NCBI RefSeq assembly: GCF_026210795.1
Contig: NC_089447.1
Coordinates: 3,226,501-3,290,500, forward strand
Source of the DNA: Rhizophagus irregularis
Taxonomy: Eukaryota > Glomeromycota > Glomeromycetes > Glomerales > Glomeraceae
DNA: 64,000 nucleotides
Reading direction: 5' to 3'
The notes beneath the pieces are model-generated. The model made no database searches, was not told the origin of the DNA, and worked only from the letters and a program-made list of their open reading frames with translations. How positions within the stretch are numbered: the stretch's first letter is position 1; every line of letters begins with the position of its first letter. The position numbers and the translations under genes were made by a program. Positions 58,135 through 64,000 of the stretch are shown piece by piece.

Positions 58135-58497
58135 CTTTACTAAAAATGGCCAATTTTTTGAAATATTTTTATAGACCTAGATACAATGGCTTTCAAAACA
58201 ATTGTGCAATTATTTTGTAAAATTTTTAAAATATATCAAGATATATTTAAGGTATTTTTGAAATTAAAATATTAAAATAATATCAAAGTTAATTATATTA
58301 TAATAATAAAATAATAACAAAAACATTAAAAAATTATTGTGATATTATTTTGAGTTATTTTTATAGACCTAGATACAATACAATTACAAAGTAATAGCAA
58401 AAATATAATAAAAACATTTTGATGTATTAAATGTATTTTTGTAGTATTTTAAAATTATTACAAAATCATTTCAAAAAATTGGCCATTTTTAGTAAAG
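58135..58497 (+). mobile_element. 363 bp MITE, copy 2
   Basis: Same ends, TA flanks and orientation as copy 1, exactly the same length and only a few base differences. It stands 116 bp to the right of copy 1 and just outside the larger element. Confidence 0.9.
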
Positions 58498-58619
58498 TAT
58501 TATTAATATATTTATGCAATAATTTTCTTATCATTAAGAAATGTGATACAACCGGCAATTTTAACAAATATTGATTATTTCAAGATGTTATATAATTGTT
58601 TAATTAATAAATATTACAT

Positions 58620-59264
58620 TTTTTACTTTACTTTTTTTTTTTTTTTTTGCAAGGTAGTGCAATTTGTGAGTTTATTAATTATATAAAAGACAGAAAGTTC
58701 AGTTACATGTATAATTAATTTGTTTAAAACTCCAAACCGGTCCCCCATCCATAAGATTGCTCCCGCCCTACCATACCATCACCTTATGAAATTCACCTAT
58801 ATCCTCCCATAGTAGCTATCAGATTATATAGGATCATCATCATCATATGGCTTTAGTAAATGCTTTCACTACCCTCTAAACAAAAAGAAGAACTATATTT
58901 GTATTTATATAATTTGAGATTGTTATATGCCTTCCAAATTACCCTATTTCCATTTTTAATAAATTGATTTATATATTGTCTTGTTTTTTCTAAAGCAACT
59001 GACCACTGTTCACCACATTTGAAAATTTTTCTTCCCTTCAGGTCCACGGAATAATCCATACAAGGCATAACCCCTGTGGTCAACAAAGTCATTAAGTGTC
59101 TGGAATTTACCCCGTCTGATTGGAAAGTTTGCATTCGATTGTTGAATACTCGGGTATAAACTTGTTGCGTCGTACTGTCTTCCATAGCCCTTCCACTCGT
59201 TATCTGCCCAGATTAATCATATGTACCATCTTCCACTTGCTGGGTATTTTTACTTTACTTTTTT
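58620..59264 (-). mobile_element. 5'-truncated LINE with 18 bp duplication
   Basis: TTTTTACTTTACTTTTTT occurs at 58620-58637 and 59247-59264. The insert ends, on the minus strand, in a poly-A tail (T run to 58648). A 110-codon frame (59185-58853) starts MEDSTTQQVYTRVFNNRMQT and contains RHLMTLLTTGVMPCMDY, FKCGEQWSVALEKTRQYINQ and NGNRVIWKAYNNLKLY. The LLTTGVMPCMDY...FKCGEQW stretch resembles the zinc-finger region after LINE reverse transcriptases, but only some of the cysteines are present. About 300 bp of untranslated sequence precedes the tail. The family differs from the 29.6 kb LINE. Confidence 0.72.
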
Positions 59265-60305
59265 CATAATTAGACTATTATAATAATATTATTATTTCTA
59301 TACAAATGCTTAGAATTTTTGTTTTTTTATTATTTAAATTAAATCATTATATCATTTATAATCATTAAAATATTATCAAAATTATAATTTATATTAAAAT
59401 AACAATAATAATTTTTTTTAAAAAAAATAATTACAAAAAATCATCAAGGAAAAAGAAAAGAAAAGTAGCAAAGAATTAAAAGTTTCTTGCAATTACTTAA
59501 AATACCAAAGGTATTTTTTAAGTTATAATTTAGTTTTAATTTTAACATATATACATCATTAAAAAATTACTTTTAAAGTAAATGATAAAAATATTAAAAT
59601 TTTAAAATAAGAATCATCAAATAAAGATGAATAAAGAAAATAATAAAAATATTAAAAATTTTAAACTTAAAATTAAACTTAGAATTCCTTCTAATTATAA
59701 ACTAATTTTTTAAAAGAATTTTAAGAAAATAGAAAAAAATATATTCAAATGCAAATTCAAAATAATCACTATAATATTAGTTCTATATGAAAAAGTAGAT
59801 TTTGAAAGGATGAATTATAGGATTGCAGTAGTTATTTAAATTAAAATTTTTTTTTTTTTTAATAAAGTAAATCTAATTGAATGAACTTTTTAAACACAGA
59901 TAAAAGTAAATAAATGGGTAATATTTAAAAATTATACTTCTTAAGAATTTTGTAGCCATGTAAAATATTATTTTGCTCACAAGCAATATATAAAATCTAT
60001 TTGCAAAATTTGCAAAACGTAATTTATTTTTTAATTTCTGCAAATTATATATATAATTCTAGTTTGCATATAGCATAACTTATAATTTAAAATTTTATAT
60101 TTAAAAACTTAAGATTTTGCAGATACAGTATTAGATATGCAAATTGGATTTATTTTGGCATAAATTGCATGTAACTTTTTGTTATACATTGTGTAAAAAG
60201 TATTTAACTTGAATTTCATATATTACTTTAAGTTCAATAATTATACACATTTACTTAATAGTATTTATATATATAATAGACTCAAAATATTGTTGAAGAT
60301 GAATA
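59265..60305. other. A/T-rich interval, no gene
   Basis: Low-complexity A/T DNA. 60000-60180 has repeated GCAAATT and TTTGCA words. Nothing else supported. Confidence 0.4.
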
Positions 60306-61266
60306 CAGTCAACTCTCTTTATAGTCACACATTTGGGACAGTCCATATTTGGTGATTATAAAGAGATGTGACTATATAAAAAATTTCTTATATTTGTATA
60401 TCATAATTCCGGCCAAAAATTAACCTAATTTTAGCCAGAATTATACTTAAAACTTTATTGTATCGTAACTTCGCCAATATTAATCGTAGAGAGATGATCT
60501 TACCGCCATTCGATTCGTCTTGATGAGACGGTTCTAATGGTATAAAATACGTCGAAATCCAATCACTAGATTAATTTCCGAAATTAAAAAAATATTAATG
60601 GTTTTTGTGTAATAACTCTGTCAATATTGATCCTAGAAAGACGATCTTACTACCATTCGATTCGTCTTGATGAGACGAAACTAATGGTATAAGATACATC
60701 GAAATCCAATCACTAGATCAATTTCCGAAATTAAAAAATATTAAATGGTTTTTAAGTAATAACTCCGTCAATATTGATCACAAAGAGATGAGCTTACCAC
60801 CATTCGATTCGTCTCGATGAGGCGATTCCAACGAGCTATAAATCGTCTTTTTACAATCACTAGGTACCGAGAAATCTAGCAAAATGTTAAATGGCGCAGT
60901 AAACGTAAATCAAGAAATATTATAATGCCGATGTTTAACATTTTGTTGAATAACTCGTTAGCCAGTGATCAGAAAAGGATAAAACTACCACCATTCGATT
61001 CATCTCAGTGAGACGATTCTAACAAGCTATGATACATCTTTGTACGATTATTAGATGCCAAGTTATTTAATATATTCTTTATATAACTGTGATTATAAAC
61101 GGTTCTTTTTAATATAAGATTTTTGAGGATAGGTGTGATAGTGACTATAGATAGATTGTGACTATATAGGATAGATTTTAATAATAAAGTGTTTTGAACA
61201 TTCAACTGGTGTGACTATATAGTAGAATGTGACTATAACGGGAGTGACTATAGAGGGAGTTGACTG
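60306..61266. mobile_element. Pogo-like nonautonomous element, copy 3
   Basis: Begins CAGTCAACTCTCTTTATAGT and ends ACTATAGAGGGAGTTGACTG with TA on both sides; 961 bp. It is in the opposite orientation to copy 2. Internal units CCATTCGATTCGTCTTGATG and AATCACTAGATCAATTTCCG are shared with copy 2. Confidence 0.87.
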
Positions 61267-61312
61267 TATAGACTTAAATTTTTTCAAAAATTTGAAATTG
61301 AGCAATTTATTA

Positions 61313-61675
61313 CTTTACTAAAAATGGCCAATTTTTTGAAATGATTTTGTAATAATTTTAAAATACTACAAAAATACATTTAATACATCAAAATGTTTTT
61401 ATTATATTTTTGCTATTATTTTGTAATTGTATTGTATCTAGGTCTATAAAAATAATTCAAAATAATATCACAATAATTTTTTAATGTTTTTGTTATTATT
61501 TTATTATTATAATATAATTAACTTTGATATTATTTTAATATTTTAATTTCAAAAATACCTTAAATATATCTTGATATATTTTAAAAATTTTACAAAATAA
61601 TTGCACAATTGTTTTGAAAGCCATTGTATCTAGGTCTATAAAAATATTTCAAAAAATTGGCCATTTTTAGTAAAG
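61313..61675 (-). mobile_element. 363 bp MITE, copy 3 (inverted)
   Basis: The same length and ends as copies 1 and 2, in reverse orientation, with TA on both sides. Differences from copy 2 are few, so the family moved recently. Confidence 0.9.
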
Positions 61676-63236
61676 TAATATGAGAGTAATTGATTAATAT
61701 ATAAGTTTCTTAAAATATGAAAATAATTTTTTTATTATTAATAAAAAAATTGATAATCCTGATAATAATTATATAGATTTAAATGGTAAAAGTTATATAT
61801 GTTGCCAAAATTTTTTTTAATTTTGGTTGCAATTCAACTTTAAAATATAATTACTTGTAAATATATTAATAAATTTTTTTTAAATTTTAGATAATTTAAA
61901 CAGATTTGCAGCAACTTTTAGCAGATTTTAGAAAATTTTGGCATAATCTGCAATCATATGGGTCGATTCAACGCATAAAATAGATTTGGCCAACATTATC
62001 AGATATTTTAAGGGAAATTTAGCTAAAATTACGGTATTTTCAGCCAAAATTATGGTATGTCTAATAGGTGGACAACAGGTTTTTAAGGAAACAATAGATG
62101 ATTATTATTATAACTTTATACCATCTTACCAAAAATAATAATTTTGTATTTGTTACTCTTTACCTTTATTGTTATATAGAAAAAAATACTTCATTGAAAT
62201 TTTATAACAAAAATTTTAATAAATAACAAATTTACTATTTAATGCATTAAATCAGCCTATATGAATTTTGAATCAGACTTTAAAATTTTAATTATATATT
62301 AAATATGAGTTATTCAAAATTCTAAAGTCCTACTGAAATTATATAAATTGATCAAAATTCCTTAAAAGTTCTTTCATAGGTTTTGTAGATCTGAATCAAT
62401 TTATTTGAAATTAAATTTAGCCAGATCTATAAAATTAGAAGATTTTGTTTTGAAGCATTTATCATGTGATCAAAATAGCTAAAATATTTTAGCAAAATAT
62501 ATAGTGAAAGTGATTAGTAATTATACAAATTAAATAATTTCAAATAAATTTAAAAATTTATATTAAAATAATTGTATAATTTTCATTTAATAAATGTTAG
62601 AATTTTAATAATTTACAATAATCATATATTTAAGTTTACAAAATAAAATTTAATTAATTATATAAATATTAAATAAAAAATTATACAATTTGTTTATTAA
62701 ATATCAAAATAAGATTCTGCTTATTTATAATAAAGGTTACTGTAAAAAATTGGATAATTTTTACTTTACTTTTTTTTTAAATTCTATTATGGGCCAGTGT
62801 AAAAAGATTCGTACCTCAACAAAATGCCAATAAAAAAATTTTTTATTATATAAATGTTTATTTATTTATTTAATTTGAATTGATATATATTTGAAAAATA
62901 TAAAAATATAAGTGTAAGATTAAATTGAGTATTATCAATTTTTTTTTTTTTTAAATGTTGAATCATGTATCATTTTATTAGAATATATTTGGACTATATA
63001 ATAATCACAACTATTCTGTAAATGATACTTCCACTCTTCCAGCACCTGGCCAGTCCGATCAAACATTAACTATTATATCACAAATAAATTAAGAATAAAA
63101 TTAAATAATAAAAGTAAACCAAAATAATTAAACCAAAATACTATACTATAAACTAAAAATAAACTATAAAGAAAAATAAAGGAAAAATAAAAGTAAAGTA
63201 AAATAAATTTACTAATAAATAATTAATTAAAAAGTT
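61676..63236. other. A/T-rich interval with a poly-A-tailed fragment
   Basis: Mostly low-complexity. At 62939-63075 a T run is followed by about 120 bp of ordinary composition (TTCCAGCACCTGGCCAGTCC), which on the minus strand looks like the 3' end of a LINE or SINE with its tail. 62757-62815 has a TTTTTACTTTACTTTTTTTT site followed by GGGCCAGTGTAAAAAG, perhaps another such end. No gene. Confidence 0.35.
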
Positions 63237-64000
63237 TTTTTTTTTTTTTAAAAAAAATTTTACTCCAGTAATTTTTTGCTTATGTATAATGTAACCTTAT
63301 TAAACTTCTTCTTTATTGGGATCCAATTCTCATATATGTATTTCTTTATAAAGGTATCCATTGATTTCTTTACCATTGGAATTGCCTTTTGTACTTGATC
63401 TACTTTTCTTGTTTGTATATCTTTTGCTTTATCTGAAGGTTAATTTAAGTGGTCTTTTGCTTTATCTGAAGGTTGATTTAAATTGTCTTTTATTTTTGGT
63501 TCAGAAGTAATTTTATCTGTTTGAGTAATGCCTTTTCTTTTTTTCCATAAAATGACTTGTTCACATCTTGGTTTCCATAATAAAATGTTAGCCATAAGTA
63601 TCTGTGCCTCATTAAGAGTTATTTTAAAATCTTTTTGTAATTTTGTTGTTAAATGAGTTTTAACTTTCACTTCCAATGCCAAGTGTTAAAACTTTTGGAA
63701 TTTTTCTGATTTTGCTGTAATTCCTAATATATCTTGTAATTAAGGTTGCTTGCCGAAACCTTCTTAATAACTGCCGAAACCTATACGGAAAATGCTGAAA
63801 CTATATTAAATCATATTAAAAATCCTGCCAAAACTTTGCCGAAATGCCGAAACCCCCATTTGCCGAAACTGCCGAAACCCTGCTGAAACTATAGTAAACA
63901 TATAGTAAAATCTTGCCAAAATTTATCACAGGATTTTGGAGAGGTTTTGGCAAGTAACCTTACTTGTAATACATTTCTAATAAAATCTTCACCTTGGCAT
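63237..64000 (-). mobile_element. LINE 3' end, continuing past the window, split by a MITE
   Basis: A T run (63237-63250) marks the poly-A tail on the minus strand. The 80-codon frame 63682-63440 contains HLTTKLQKDFKITLNEAQIL and NILLWKPRCEQVILWKKRKG, the W-PRCE--I-W-----GI signature I associate with the C-terminus of AM-fungal LINE proteins (compare VLIWEPRNELQIKEEKRCGI in the 29.6 kb LINE). Upstream, CQGEDFIRNVLQ is cut by the MITE 63741-63962 and resumes DILGITAKSEKFQKF before a stop. The 5' part lies outside the window. Confidence 0.65.
63741..63962. mobile_element. hAT MITE, family TAAGGTTGCTTG, inside a LINE
   Basis: Ends TAAGGTTGCTTGCCGAAAC / GTTTTGGCAAGTAACCTTA, with CTTGTAAT duplicated exactly (63733-63740 and 63963-63970). 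222 bp with GCCGAAAC repeats. Removing it and one octamer restores the LINE reading frame across VLQ-DILG. Confidence 0.95.

Noticed and set aside
61005-61205. 66-codon ORF (MNVQNTLLLKSILYSHNL...), recurring at 27709, 36094 and 50585
   Set aside because: It lies in the subterminal part of the pogo-like elements and recurs because the element does; no transposase motif.

Overview
The window is AT-rich eukaryotic nuclear DNA, and the gene families point to an arbuscular mycorrhizal fungus (Glomeromycotina, Rhizophagus- or Gigaspora-like). Coding genes have 55-91 bp GT-AG introns. Several degenerate genes belong, as I remember them, to dispersed families typical of these fungi: SAM-type proteins, a family with a homeodomain-like C-terminus, and BED-finger hAT transposases. 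The species assignment is inference; no rRNA, tRNA or mitochondrial marker is present.

Layout. 1-5.7 kb: tandem arrays (an intron/micro-exon-like array on the minus strand, then a 3.6 kb satellite with a 242 bp higher-order period). 5.8-11.6 kb: decayed genes and small DNA transposons. 12.5-27 kb: the only conventional gene region, with two F-box paralogues that share a four-cysteine motif and an intron position (13.4-14.5 and 23.4-24.2 kb), a six-exon amino-acid transporter (15.8-18.4 kb) and two uncertain minus-strand coding patches (21.5 and 26 kb). 27.6-64 kb: dense transposable elements.

The transposon region can be read in layers because target-site duplications are often intact. I can bound pogo-like TA elements, hAT elements with 8 bp duplications and YARNG termini, a Mutator-like element with a 9 bp duplication, a TTAA element, three 363 bp MITEs and three 5'-truncated LINEs (two with 18 bp duplications). 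One minus-strand gene (35.9-43.0 kb) has been cut by four separate insertions and abuts a fifth element. A pogo-like element at 46.5-50.8 kb was entered by a full-length hAT, whose own left junction was then entered by a 264 bp hAT MITE.

The most unusual pattern is a repeated anatomy shared by arrays in several otherwise different places (1-1.3, 9.6-10.2, 32.4-35.5, 38.0-39.5 and 56.7-57.3 kb). Each unit looks like a short intron (GTAAGT/GTGAGT ... T-tract ... TAG) followed by a micro-exon of roughly 22-60 bases. Hairpins often enclose the 5' splice-site-like motif or sit just before the T-tract. One such array forms the inside of a hAT-bounded element with a perfect target-site duplication, so these modules appear to be carried by DNA transposons. 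Whether they are ever spliced cannot be told from DNA alone.
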